Assembly: GCA_963790085.1 (NCBI GenBank)
Contig: CAWBNH010000013.1
Span: 310,001 to 374,000 of the forward strand
DNA: 64,000 bases
Origin: CAXMST01 sp963790085
GTDB taxonomy: Bacteria; Actinomycetota; Thermoleophilia; Solirubrobacterales; 70-9
Direction of reading: 5' to 3'
The translations under genes and the position numbers were made by a program. The notes under the pieces are model-generated. The model saw only the letters and a program-made list of their open reading frames with translations. It searched no databases and was not told the DNA's origin. Position 1 is the first letter of the stretch. Each line of letters begins with the position of its first letter. This document shows, in pieces, positions 48,684 through 57,272 of this stretch.

Positions 48684-49388
48684 ATGGGGCGTCCGGCCCA
48701 CATACTCGTCGTCGACGACGAGCGGATGGTGCGCGAAGTCGTCGCCCGCTACCTGGAGCGCGAGGGCTTCCGCGTGACCGCGGTGGGCGATGGGCAGGCC
48801 GCCGTCCGCGCCCTGACCTCGGCTCCGGACCTGATCGTCCTCGACCTGATGCTGCCGAAGGTCGACGGGCTCGAGGTCCTACGTCGCGCTCGCGCGGCGA
48901 CCAACAGCGCCGTCGTGATCCTCACCGCGCGCGGGGCGACGGATGACCGGATCAACGGGCTCGACCTCGGTGCCGATGACTACCTGGCGAAGCCGTTCTC
49001 GCCGCGGGAGCTGGTCGCCCGCGTTCACGCGGTCCTGCGGCGGGCCGAGGCGGCCGCCGGCTCGAACGGAGCCGGCGGCAGCGATGACGGCATCCTCCGC
49101 TTCGACGATCTCGCCGTCGACCCGGCCGCCCGCGAGGTGAGGCTGGCGGGCGAGATCGTCAACCTCGCTCCGCGCGAGTTCGATCTGCTCCATCACCTCG
49201 CCACCAATCCGCGCCGGGTCTTCAGCCGCGAGGACCTGCTCGATGCGCTCTGGGACCTCTCCTTCGACGGCGGCTCGGCGACGGTCACCGTTCACGTCCG
49301 GCGGCTGCGGGAGAAGATCGAGGCCGATCCATCGCAGCCGAGGCGGATCGTCACGGTGCGCGGCGCCGGGTACCGGTTCGAGCCATGA
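48684..49388 (+). CDS. OmpR/PhoB-family response regulator
   Basis: A 234-aa regulator. Receiver domain (about 5-118) with HILVVDDERMV, phospho-acceptor D54 in VLDLMLPKVDG, and the lysine in YLAKPFSPRELVARV. A short Gly/Ser linker leads to a winged-helix DNA-binding domain (about 140-234) with LAPREFDLLHHLATNPRRVFSREDLLDALWD and VTVHVRRLREKIE...VRGAGYRFEP. ATG 48684 has AGGAGGAG ten bases upstream; TTG 48675 is too close to it. Overlaps the kinase gene (ATGA). The target genes are unknown. Confidence 0.93.
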   Translation: MGRPAHILVVDDERMVREVVARYLEREGFRVTAVGDGQAAVRALTSAPDLIVLDLMLPKVDGLEVLRRARAATNSAVVILTARGATDDRINGLDLGADDYLAKPFSPRELVARVHAVLRRAEAAAGSNGAGGSDDGILRFDDLAVDPAAREVRLAGEIVNLAPREFDLLHHLATNPRRVFSREDLLDALWDLSFDGGSATVTVHVRRLREKIEADPSQPRRIVTVRGAGYRFEP

Positions 49389-50608
49389 GCGCCGCGTCCG
49401 AGCAGCCGTTCGGGGCCGCCACGGTGGCCGGCGCCGTGACCGCGGTGGGCGCCCTCGCGACACTCGCGATCGGCGCGATGATCGGCATGCCCGGAGCGGA
49501 GCTGGGCCCGTTGGCGCTGTCGCTGGTCCCGGCCCTGATCCTCTCGGTCGCGGCCGCGGCGCTCGCGGCCAGGTTGCTGGCCGGCGCCTCGATCCGCCGG
49601 CGGACGCTCGGAGTGGTCGCCGTCGCCAGCCTGGTCGGCATCGTCAACCTGATCGTCCTCGCGTCGCTGATGTACCTGGACGGGAGCGACGCGGGCCACC
49701 TCGCCGTGCTCCTGCTCTACTCCGCGGCGGCCGGTGGGGGCGCGGCGTTCGCGCTGACCCGCTCCACCACCGGTGCGGTCGACCGGCTCAGCTCGACGGC
49801 CCGCAGGCTCGGCGACGGGGACCTCGACGCCCGGGTCGGCCCGATCGAAGCCGAGCCGGAGCTCGCGGGCCTGGCCCGCACGCTCGATGACATGGCCGTT
49901 CGCCTGCAGGAGTCGGTCGAGCGCGAACGGGCTCTCGAGGCGCATCGGCTGGAGATGATCACGGCTGCTTCCCACGACCTCCGGACCCCGCTTGCGAGCC
50001 TGCGCGCGATGATCGAGGCGATCGAGGACGGCGTCGTCGCGGAGGGGCCGGAGCGCGACCGGTACCTGGCCGAGATGGGCAAGTCGGTCGACTCGCTCGC
50101 GGACCTGACCGATGACCTGTTCGAGCTGATCAAGCTCGAGGCCGGGGCGATCGAGGCCGACGGCGACAGCACCCGCCTGGTCGACGCCACCGCCGCGGGC
50201 GTCGCGCTCTGCGAGGGCGCAGCGCTCGAGAAGGGGATCCGGATCCGGGCGGCGCTCGGCGATGCCGAGCAGGCGACCTGCTCGCCACGGGTCGCGCGGG
50301 TGATCCAGAACCTGGTCCAGAACGCGATACGGCATACGCCGAGCGACGGCTCGGTCGCGGTCCAGGCCGAGCGCACGGCTGACGGGATCCGGCTGCTCGT
50401 CTCCGACGATGGCGAGGGGATCCCGGCGGATGCGCTGGACAAGGTGTTCGAGCCGTTCTGGCGTGGCGACAGCGCCCGAACCTCGAAGGGCTCGGGTCTC
50501 GGGCTGACCCTGGTCAAACGGATCGTCGAGGGCCTCGGCGGCGAGATCAGGGTCAGCTCGCGCCCGGCGGAGGGCACGACCTTCGCCGTCCTCCTGCCGT
50601 CCGCCTAG
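49385..50608 (+). CDS. Sensor histidine kinase
   Basis: A 407-aa HisKA/HATPase kinase partnered with the preceding regulator. Four hydrophobic helices (about 10-125) with very short external loops suggest sensing within the membrane rather than by a large outer domain. A HAMP-like segment (about 127-180, RLSSTARRLGDGDLDARVG) follows, then the dimerisation helix with phospho-acceptor H197 in ASHDLRTPLASLRAM. The ATPase boxes are NLVQNAIRHTP (N), SDDGEGIP (G1), FWRGDSART and GSGLGLTLVKRIVEGLGG (G2). Confidence 0.93.
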   Translation: MSAASEQPFGAATVAGAVTAVGALATLAIGAMIGMPGAELGPLALSLVPALILSVAAAALAARLLAGASIRRRTLGVVAVASLVGIVNLIVLASLMYLDGSDAGHLAVLLLYSAAAGGGAAFALTRSTTGAVDRLSSTARRLGDGDLDARVGPIEAEPELAGLARTLDDMAVRLQESVERERALEAHRLEMITAASHDLRTPLASLRAMIEAIEDGVVAEGPERDRYLAEMGKSVDSLADLTDDLFELIKLEAGAIEADGDSTRLVDATAAGVALCEGAALEKGIRIRAALGDAEQATCSPRVARVIQNLVQNAIRHTPSDGSVAVQAERTADGIRLLVSDDGEGIPADALDKVFEPFWRGDSARTSKGSGLGLTLVKRIVEGLGGEIRVSSRPAEGTTFAVLLPSA

Positions 50609-50612
50609 CTCG

Positions 50613-50633
50613 GGCGGCGCGCCTCAGGCCGCC
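50613..50633. terminator. Convergent-gene hairpin GGCGGC-N9-GCCGCC
   Basis: A 6-bp stem (8 with flanking pairs, one G-U) covering the 15-bp gap between the kinase stop and the lipA stop, which lies in the loop. No T-run. Confidence 0.4.
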
Positions 50634-51601
50634 TGCGCGACGCGTGCCTCGCGGGCGGCCTCGTCCGCGTGATAGCTGGAGCGCACGAGTGGGCCCGCGG
50701 CGACAGCCTCGAAGCCGATCCGCCGCGCCTCGCGCTCGAGCGCTTCGAACTCCTCGGGCTCCCAGTAGCGGACGACCGGCAGATGGCGCTCGGTCGGCCG
50801 TAGGTACTGGCCCACCGTGAGGACCTGGACCCGGTGCTCGCGGAGGATGCCGAACGCCTCGACCATCTCCTCGAAGCTCTCGCCGAGCCCGACCATCAGG
50901 CCCGACTTGGTTATCACCTCGTCACCCCCGATCTCCTTCGCCAGCCGGAGCACGCGCGTCGAGCGCTCGAAGGTCGAACCACGGCGCGCCATCGGGTATA
51001 GCCGCGGCGCCACCTCGACGTTGTGGTTGAAGACGTCCGGGCGCTCGGCGATCACGCGGGCGAGCGGCATCTCCTGGCCACGGAAGTCCGGGGTCAAGAC
51101 CTCGACCTTGCAGCCGGGCGCCTGCCGCCGGATCGAGCGAATCACACCGACGAACGCGCTCGCCCCGTAGTCCGGCAGGTCGTCGCGGTCGACCGAGGTG
51201 ATCACCGCGTGGGTCAGGCCCATCCGCTTGACCGACTGCGCCACGCGGGCGGGCTCGAGTGGATCGTTCCAGGTCGGGACCCCGGTCTGCACGTTGCAGA
51301 AGCCGCAACGACGCGTGCAGGTATCGCCGAGGATCATGAATGTCGCGGTGCCGCGCTCCCAGCACTCACCGACGTTCGGGCAGTTCGCCTCCTCGCAGAC
51401 GGTGTTCAGGTTCTCGGCCCGCATCATCCCCTTCAGGCGCCGGTAGCTCGGACCGCCCGGCGCGGGCACCTTCAGCCACGGGGGCTTGCGCTCACGGAAC
51501 GGCCGCCCGGCCACCTTCTCGGTCGCGATCCCGCCGGGACGGGCGCGCGAGCGGGTCACGTGGATCCGCTCGCCGGTCGGGTCGTCTTCCAGGGCGCTCA
51601 C
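50624..51601 (-). CDS. lipA: Lipoyl synthase
   Basis: A 325-aa radical-SAM enzyme inserting two sulfurs into octanoyl groups of 2-oxoacid dehydrogenases and GcvH. The auxiliary cluster motif CEEANCPNVGEC and radical-SAM motif CTRRCGFC are both intact, as is the late RSSYHADE, whose Arg-Ser-Ser is the conserved serine ligand region. GTG 51601 has TAACGT seven bases upstream. The lipB partner is not in the window. Confidence 0.95.
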   Translation of the reverse strand: MSALEDDPTGERIHVTRSRARPGGIATEKVAGRPFRERKPPWLKVPAPGGPSYRRLKGMMRAENLNTVCEEANCPNVGECWERGTATFMILGDTCTRRCGFCNVQTGVPTWNDPLEPARVAQSVKRMGLTHAVITSVDRDDLPDYGASAFVGVIRSIRRQAPGCKVEVLTPDFRGQEMPLARVIAERPDVFNHNVEVAPRLYPMARRGSTFERSTRVLRLAKEIGGDEVITKSGLMVGLGESFEEMVEAFGILREHRVQVLTVGQYLRPTERHLPVVRYWEPEEFEALEREARRIGFEAVAAGPLVRSSYHADEAAREARVAQAA

Positions 51602-51608
51602 AGAGCCA

Positions 51609-51614
51609 ACGTTA
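51609..51614 (-). promoter_or_regulatory. -10-like TAACGT, 7 nt before the lipA GTG
   Basis: Minus-strand TAACGT then seven bases and GTG 51601, in the 33-bp gap after the coiled-coil gene. Leaderless-type spacing. Confidence 0.35.
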
Positions 51615-51634
51615 CTCCGCCGGGATTCGCGGCC

Positions 51635-52114
51635 TCAGGCGTCGGGATCGCCCTCGTCCTCGGGCGCCGCCGCCTCGGGGCGCCGGAGCCCGCCGGGGAG
51701 CCGGTCGACCGCCCGCCCGATCCGCTCGACGGCCCCCTCGAGCGGGGAGACCATGCTGACCGCCATCTCGATCGTCGGCAGCGCCTCGACGAGCTCGCCG
51801 GCCCGCGCCGCGACGGCCTCCGCCTGCTTCTCGATGATCATCCCCTGCTCGAGCATCCGCCGGCCAAGCTCCTCGATCTCGGCACCGAGCTCGGTGACCG
51901 CCTCCGTCTGGGTGCTGATCCGCTCACCGAGGCCCAGCACCTGGTCGGCCCGCCCGTCGATCCGCTCACCGAGCTCGAGCATCCGGTCGGTTCGCCTCTC
52001 CATTGCCTCGAGCCTCTCCAGCGACTTCTCGGCGAGGATCACCATCCGGTGCAGGTCGTCAGCAGCCCTGATGATCAGTCTCGGGGGGATCAGGAGATCG
52101 AGCGGCGAGGGCAT
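51635..52114 (-). CDS. Coiled-coil protein of unknown function
   Basis: A 159-aa protein, almost entirely helical by composition. The N-terminal segment PLDLLIPPRLIIRAADDLHR precedes a long heptad-like region (about 28-115) with repeated LGERI/LGEEI-type units (LELGERIDGRADQVLGLGERIS, LGAEIEELGRRM), then an amphipathic stretch and an acidic tail, EAAAPEDEGDPDA. No membrane segment or known domain. TACAGT lies seven bases before the ATG. It is upstream of lipA on the same strand, but no functional link is evident. Confidence 0.72.
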   Translation of the reverse strand: MPSPLDLLIPPRLIIRAADDLHRMVILAEKSLERLEAMERRTDRMLELGERIDGRADQVLGLGERISTQTEAVTELGAEIEELGRRMLEQGMIIEKQAEAVAARAGELVEALPTIEMAVSMVSPLEGAVERIGRAVDRLPGGLRRPEAAAPEDEGDPDA

Positions 52115-52121
52115 CAGGGCG

Positions 52122-52127
52122 ACTGTA
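52122..52127 (-). promoter_or_regulatory. -10-like TACAGT, 7 nt before the ATG
   Basis: Minus-strand TACAGT then seven bases and ATG 52114, in the short gap after the P450 gene. Confidence 0.35.
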
Positions 52128-52141
52128 CCGCCGCCGACCGC

Positions 52142-53596
52142 TCAGCGCTCGTGCAGCCTGATTCTCAGGCCGCCCTTTGGCGAGAGGGTCGGCGCCTGGG
52201 TGATCGTGATGTCTGGATCGTCGACCAGCTCCCACTCGAAGCGCCGCAGCAGCCCGGCGGTGATCGCGTGTACCTCCGTGTATCCGAAGCGCTTGCCGAT
52301 GCAGACCCGCGGGCCCATGCCGAACGGGATGTAGGCACCGACGGGCAGCGCCGCACGGGCCTCGGGCAGGAACCGCTCGGGCCTGAACGCCTCCGGCTCC
52401 TCCCAGACATCGGGTAGGCGATGGCTGACCCATGAGCTGTATGAGATCGGCAGTCCCGCGGGCACGCCGATCCCGGCGAACTCGAAGTCCCGAACGACGC
52501 GCCGGGGCCCGACCCAGGCCGGTGGGTACAGGCGCAGGGTCTCGTCGATCGCCCGCGTGAGCAGCGGCAGCCCGGTGAAGAGCTGCTCGGCGTCGGCCGG
52601 CTCGGTGCCCAGGACCTCCCCGGCCTCGCCCCGCAGAGCCGGGAACCAGCGGGGATTTCGGGCCAGCTCGTAGCTGAAGAAGGTGACCGTGGAGGTGGTC
52701 GTGTCGTGGCCGGCGAAGAGCAGCGTGAGGACGTGGTCGAGGACCTGCATGTCGTTCAGCGAGCTGCCGTCCGCGTCGGTCGCGCCGAGCAGCGAGCCGA
52801 GGATGTCGCCACGGTCGACGCCGCGCTCCCGGCGCGCCCGGATCTCAGGACCGATCAACCGCACCAGCTCAGCCCGTGCGCTCTTCAGCCGCGCCCATGG
52901 TGTGCCCGGTCCGACCAGCAGCTGCAGGGCGTACTCCTCGCCGTGGAAGGAGAGGCCGCGCTCGAACTCGGACGCGGTCTCGTGCGCCCGCCCCGAGTCG
53001 GGATCGAAACCGAACAGCGCCCGCATCGCGATTCGCATCGCGAGATTGCGGGTCCACTCGTAGATGTCGATCAGCTCGCGGTCGGCGAGCCGATCGAGCG
53101 CGGTCTCGGTCTCGGCGGCCATGATCGCCGCCGCCTCGACAACCCGCTCTCGATGGAAGGCGGGCATGATGATCGCCCGGGAGGCGTCGTGGTAGTCGCC
53201 GTCGGTGGTCAACAGGCCGTCGCCGATCAGCGGTATCAGGTCGCCTAGGTGCCCCTGGCGCCAGATGAAGTTCTCGCGGCCGGAGACGAGCATGAAGTGG
53301 TTCGCCTCGGGCCCGATCATGAACGCCTGCCGGTCGTGCATGATCCGCATCCCGAAGATCGGGCCGTACCGGTAATAGCTTTCGAGCAGCAGGTTGAGCA
53401 CGTCGTGGCGGGCGCGCCATGTGCGCCTCAAGCTGAAGTTGCTCGGCCCCGGCGGCAACGGCATCCGCTTCAGGGCGGCGCGTGCCTGGCGGATGTCCGC
53501 GAGCACCGCCACCGGGCCGGGGGACGGCCGGGCCGGGCCGGGGTCGGCCAGGCGGGGAGCGGCCGGGGCCGCCGCTTCGGTCGCCGTCGGCGTCAC
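52142..53596 (-). CDS. Cytochrome P450 (second paralogue)
   Basis: A 484-aa P450 with I-helix LLFAGHDTTTSTV, ExxR in AIDETLRLYPPAW and heme loop FGMGPRVCIGKRFGYTE. The blocks LIPLIGDGLLTTDGDYHDAS, FMIGPEANHFMLVSGRENFIWRQG and PPAWVGPRRVVRDFEF closely parallel the P450 at 37218-38687, so the two are paralogues about 15 kb apart. An Ala/Pro-rich N-terminus (1-40) lacks a membrane anchor. It is next to an esterase-like gene and the beta-oxidation operon. GTG start. Confidence 0.93.
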   Translation of the reverse strand: MTPTATEAAAPAAPRLADPGPARPSPGPVAVLADIRQARAALKRMPLPPGPSNFSLRRTWRARHDVLNLLLESYYRYGPIFGMRIMHDRQAFMIGPEANHFMLVSGRENFIWRQGHLGDLIPLIGDGLLTTDGDYHDASRAIIMPAFHRERVVEAAAIMAAETETALDRLADRELIDIYEWTRNLAMRIAMRALFGFDPDSGRAHETASEFERGLSFHGEEYALQLLVGPGTPWARLKSARAELVRLIGPEIRARRERGVDRGDILGSLLGATDADGSSLNDMQVLDHVLTLLFAGHDTTTSTVTFFSYELARNPRWFPALRGEAGEVLGTEPADAEQLFTGLPLLTRAIDETLRLYPPAWVGPRRVVRDFEFAGIGVPAGLPISYSSWVSHRLPDVWEEPEAFRPERFLPEARAALPVGAYIPFGMGPRVCIGKRFGYTEVHAITAGLLRRFEWELVDDPDITITQAPTLSPKGGLRIRLHER

Positions 53597-53719
53597 CGCT
53601 CGGTCTCGCCCTCGAGCCCGAGCGGTCGCTGATCGGTCATCGAGCTGCCCGCAGTCGTCGTGCCATCTCAGTGCGCTGAGCTTATGGGCCCTGCCCGCGG
53701 AAGGCTCACCGGCGCGCGC

Positions 53720-55000
53720 CTACGCTGAGGTCCCGACGGGCTCGGATCGCGCCCCGGCCTCCTCGGAAAGCACCATGTCGAGGAAGCGTCCGATGCCCTC
53801 GGCCACGCGCGCCGTCCGCACCGAGGGCCAGAGGTCGAAGGCGTGCTCGGCTCCGGGCAGCTCGACGTAGATCACCGCCGAGCGGGACACCGCCGCCAAC
53901 GCGGCGGTGAAGTCACGCGCGTCCCCGACCGGGGTCAGCGTGTCACGGCTGCCGTGGATGACCATGAACGGTGGCGCGTCGGGGTGGACCCGAAACAGGG
54001 GCGAGGCCTGCTCGTAGACCTCGCGGTTTCCCTCGAGCGGCAGCTTGATCACGACCTGCTCGAACGCCCATTCGCGGAGCTCGGGGTAGTAGTGCCCCGC
54101 GGAGTTGGTCAGGTCGTAGACCCCGTAGAAGGGCACCGCGGCCAGCAGCGAGGTATCGGCATCTTCGAACCCGGGCTGGAAGTGGGGATCGTTCTCGCTG
54201 AGGCCGGCGAGCGCCGCCAGGTGTCCGCCCGCCGACCCCCCCGTGATCGCGATCCGATCGGGATCGACGCCGAGATCCGCGGCCTGCTCGCGCACCCACG
54301 CGATCGCGCGCTTGACGTCCGCGATGTGGTCTGGCCAGGTCGCCTGCGGGCTGAGCCGGTAGTCGATGTTGAACCCAACCCAGCCGAGCGCCGCCATGTG
54401 ATTGAGCAGCGGGATCCCCTGCTCGAGGCGCGAGCCCGAGAGCCAGCCGCCGCCGTGCACCTGGATGATCGCCGGGCGTCGTCTCGCTGAGCCCGCTGCC
54501 GGAGCGGGGATCGACGGCCGCGGCCGGTAGATGTCGAGCCGCAGCCGCGTGCCTTCGACCTCCGAGAAGACGCGTCCCCGTTCGATCTCGAGATGACGGG
54601 CCCGGAACATCAGCGGCGGAGCGAGCACGTGGCTGAGCGGCATCCGGGGGCCGTCTCCCGCAGCCGGAAGGTCCTCGAGCGCGCGCGCGACCGTCCGGGC
54701 GCTGCGATGGGCGGTGATCGCGTGCCGCAGGTGAAACAGGAGCGTCGATCCGAGCATCACCCCGAGCAGGCGTCCGAGGCGGTGGCGCATGCCGCCGACG
54801 GCGGCCAGGAGCGCGAGCAGCAGGCCGTCGAGGAGCGAGAGCTGCCAGGCGAGCTCGCGGGTGAACGTCGCCCCGAGCCAGCGACCGACCCGGGCCAGCA
54901 GCGTCGGCGGTGCCGACGGCTCGATCCCGAACACGCGGCGCTGCTCCCGCGCCTGGGCCCGCAGGTAGGCCCGGGCGGTCGAGTCCGCCGGCTCACCCAT
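53720..55000 (-). CDS. Carboxylesterase-like alpha/beta hydrolase (BD-FAE/HSL type)
   Basis: A 426-aa hydrolase. The first about 145 residues include a hydrophobic region (WQLSLLDGLLLALLAAVGG...LLGVMLGSTLLF) likely to be membrane-associated. The hydrolase domain has the oxyanion motif VHGGGWLSGSR, DYRLSPQATWPDHIADVKRA, nucleophile GGSAGGHLAAL (Ser), acid in HGSRDTLTP and His in GAEHAFDLWPS. The triad is complete. Acting on short-chain or steroid-type esters is plausible. It follows the FadB-like gene by 35 bp on the same strand. Confidence 0.87.
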   Translation of the reverse strand: MGEPADSTARAYLRAQAREQRRVFGIEPSAPPTLLARVGRWLGATFTRELAWQLSLLDGLLLALLAAVGGMRHRLGRLLGVMLGSTLLFHLRHAITAHRSARTVARALEDLPAAGDGPRMPLSHVLAPPLMFRARHLEIERGRVFSEVEGTRLRLDIYRPRPSIPAPAAGSARRRPAIIQVHGGGWLSGSRLEQGIPLLNHMAALGWVGFNIDYRLSPQATWPDHIADVKRAIAWVREQAADLGVDPDRIAITGGSAGGHLAALAGLSENDPHFQPGFEDADTSLLAAVPFYGVYDLTNSAGHYYPELREWAFEQVVIKLPLEGNREVYEQASPLFRVHPDAPPFMVIHGSRDTLTPVGDARDFTAALAAVSRSAVIYVELPGAEHAFDLWPSVRTARVAEGIGRFLDMVLSEEAGARSEPVGTSA

Positions 55001-55035
55001 GTCGCGCCGAGCCCACTGCCGAGGCGTCGTGACGG

Positions 55036-57225
55036 CTAGGCCGCGACCGTCTCCCGGTCGCTGAACCGCTCGCCGGCCTCGGCCTTGGCGACGAGCGACG
55101 CCGGAGGCTCGAAGCGGTCGCCATAGCGCTCCGCGAGCTCGCGGGCGCGGGCGACGAACCCGGCCAGGCCGCCCTCGTAGCCGTTCATGTACTGGACGGC
55201 ACCGCCGGTCCAGGCCGGGAAGCCGATTCCCATGATCGACCCGATGTTCGCGTCCGCGACCGTCTCGATCACGCCCTCGTCGAGGCAGCGGACCGTCTCC
55301 AGCGACTCGGCGAACAGCATCCGCTCCTTCATGTCCTCGAACGGGATCGTCGTGTTGTCACCGCCGAAGGCGTCCTTCAGTCCCTCCCAGAGACCGATCC
55401 GGTCGCCTTCCTGGTCGTACGAGTAGAAGCCGGCGCCGGCGAGTCGGCCGCCGCGGTCGTACTCGTCGAGCATCCGGTCGATCACTGCCTCGGCCGGGTG
55501 CTCGGGCCACTCCTCGCCTTCGGCCAGCAATGCCGCCTTCGTCTCCTCGCGAATCTTCCGCATCAGATTCAGGTTGAGCTCGTCGGAGAGCTGCAGCAAC
55601 GGCGCCGGATATCCCGCCTGCGCGGACGCCTGCTCGATCGACGGCGCCGGGGCGCCCTCGGCGAGCATCGCCAGGCCCTCGGTGATGAACGTCCCGATCA
55701 CGCGGCTCGTGTAGAAGCCGCGGCTGTCGTTGACGACGATCGGGGTCTTCTTGATCTGGCGGGCGACGTCGAGTGCCCGGTAGAGCGTCTGCTCGCTGGT
55801 CTCCTCCCCCTTGATGATCTCCAGCAACGGCATCTTGTCGACCGGGCTGAAGAAGTGCAGCCCGATGAAGTCCGCCGGCCGGCTCACCGACTCGGCCAGC
55901 ATCGTGATCGGCAAAGTCGAGGTGTTCGAGCAGAGCAGTGCTCCCGCGGCGAGGTGCGGCTCGATCTCGCCGAACACCTCGGCCTTGACCTCGGGGTCCT
56001 CGAACACCGCCTCGATCACCAGATCGGCACCGTCGGCGTCCGCCGCATCGGTCGTCGGGGTGATCCGCGCGAGCAGGGCCTCGCCCTTCTCGGCGCTGAC
56101 CTTGCCGCGCTCGACGCCCTTTGCGACGAGCTTCTCCGAGTAGGCCTTGCCGTTCTCGGCCGCCTCCTGGGAGACGTCCTTGAGCACCACCTCGATCCCG
56201 GCCTTGGCGCAGACGTAGGCGATCCCGGCGCCCATCATCCCGGCCCCGAGCACGACGGCCTTGCTCGAGCTGAACGGCTCGATGCCGTCGGGACGACCGC
56301 GATCGCCGTTGACCTGCTGGAGGTCGAAGAAGAACGCCTGGATCATGTTCTTCGAGATCTGACCGCAGACGAGGTCGACGAAGTAGCGGCCCTCGATCTC
56401 GATCGCGTTGTCGAAGTCGGTCTGCGCCCCCTCGACCGCGGCAGCCATGATGTGGTGCGGCGCCGGGTAGTTCGCTCCCTTGAGCTGCTTGCGCAGGTTC
56501 GCCGGGAACGCCGGCAGGTTCTGCGCGAGCGCCGGATGCGAGGGCTTGCCGCCGGGCATCTTGTAGCCGTCGGCGTCCCAGGGCTGCTGCGCTTCGGGGT
56601 TCGCCTCGATCCACGCCTTCGCGGCCCCGATCAACTCGTCGGGAGAGGCGACCAGCTCGTCGACGATCCCGATCTCCTTCGCCTGCTGGGGCCGGTAGCG
56701 TTTGCCCTCCATCAGCACCTTCATCAGCGCATCGACGATGCCGAGCAGCCGGACGGTGCGGACCACGCCGCCACCGCCGGGCAGCAGCCCGAGCTGGACC
56801 TCGGGCACGCCGAGCTGGATCCTGGGGTCGTCGACGACGATCCGGTGGTGGCAGGCGAGGCAGATCTCGAGCCCGCCTCCGAGCGCGGCGCCGTTGACCG
56901 CGGCGACGACCGGAACGCCGAGCGTCTCCAGCCTGCGCAGCTGCGACTTCACGGTCCGAACGCCCTCGGCCACCTGGGGGGCGTCGGCCGGCGTCGCCTG
57001 GATCAGGTCGTTGAGATCGCCGCCGGCGAAGAACGTCTTCTTGGCGGAGGTGATGATCACGCCCTTGATCTCGTCGCGCTCGGCCTCGAGCCGATCGACC
57101 GTCGCCCCCATCGAGGCGACGTAGTCGGCGTTCATCGTGTTGGCGCTCTGGTTCGGGTCGTCGAGCGTCAGGACGATGATTCCGTCATCGCCGCGCTCGT
57201 AGCGGATCGTCGTGCTCTCGGTCAT
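55036..57225 (-). CDS. fadB: Bifunctional enoyl-CoA hydratase/3-hydroxyacyl-CoA dehydrogenase
   Basis: A 729-aa beta-oxidation multienzyme. The N-terminal crotonase domain has FFAGGDLNDL and NGAALGGGLEICLACHHRI, with the catalytic Glu region GVPEVQLGLLPGGGG. The central NAD domain has AVVLGAGMMGAGIAYVCAKAG and SNTSTLPI, then GLHFFSPVDKMPLLEII with the catalytic His. C-terminal 3HCDH domains follow (NDSRGFYTSRVI...). A GAGAGG Shine-Dalgarno precedes ATG 57225. It forms the fatty-acid oxidation complex with the thiolase encoded immediately upstream in the operon. Confidence 0.94.
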   Translation of the reverse strand: MTESTTIRYERGDDGIIVLTLDDPNQSANTMNADYVASMGATVDRLEAERDEIKGVIITSAKKTFFAGGDLNDLIQATPADAPQVAEGVRTVKSQLRRLETLGVPVVAAVNGAALGGGLEICLACHHRIVVDDPRIQLGVPEVQLGLLPGGGGVVRTVRLLGIVDALMKVLMEGKRYRPQQAKEIGIVDELVASPDELIGAAKAWIEANPEAQQPWDADGYKMPGGKPSHPALAQNLPAFPANLRKQLKGANYPAPHHIMAAAVEGAQTDFDNAIEIEGRYFVDLVCGQISKNMIQAFFFDLQQVNGDRGRPDGIEPFSSSKAVVLGAGMMGAGIAYVCAKAGIEVVLKDVSQEAAENGKAYSEKLVAKGVERGKVSAEKGEALLARITPTTDAADADGADLVIEAVFEDPEVKAEVFGEIEPHLAAGALLCSNTSTLPITMLAESVSRPADFIGLHFFSPVDKMPLLEIIKGEETSEQTLYRALDVARQIKKTPIVVNDSRGFYTSRVIGTFITEGLAMLAEGAPAPSIEQASAQAGYPAPLLQLSDELNLNLMRKIREETKAALLAEGEEWPEHPAEAVIDRMLDEYDRGGRLAGAGFYSYDQEGDRIGLWEGLKDAFGGDNTTIPFEDMKERMLFAESLETVRCLDEGVIETVADANIGSIMGIGFPAWTGGAVQYMNGYEGGLAGFVARARELAERYGDRFEPPASLVAKAEAGERFSDRETVAA

Positions 57226-57272
57226 CGAAGTGGCCTCTCTGGTTGGTTCGGGTTTGCCGGGTGGGGCGGTGC

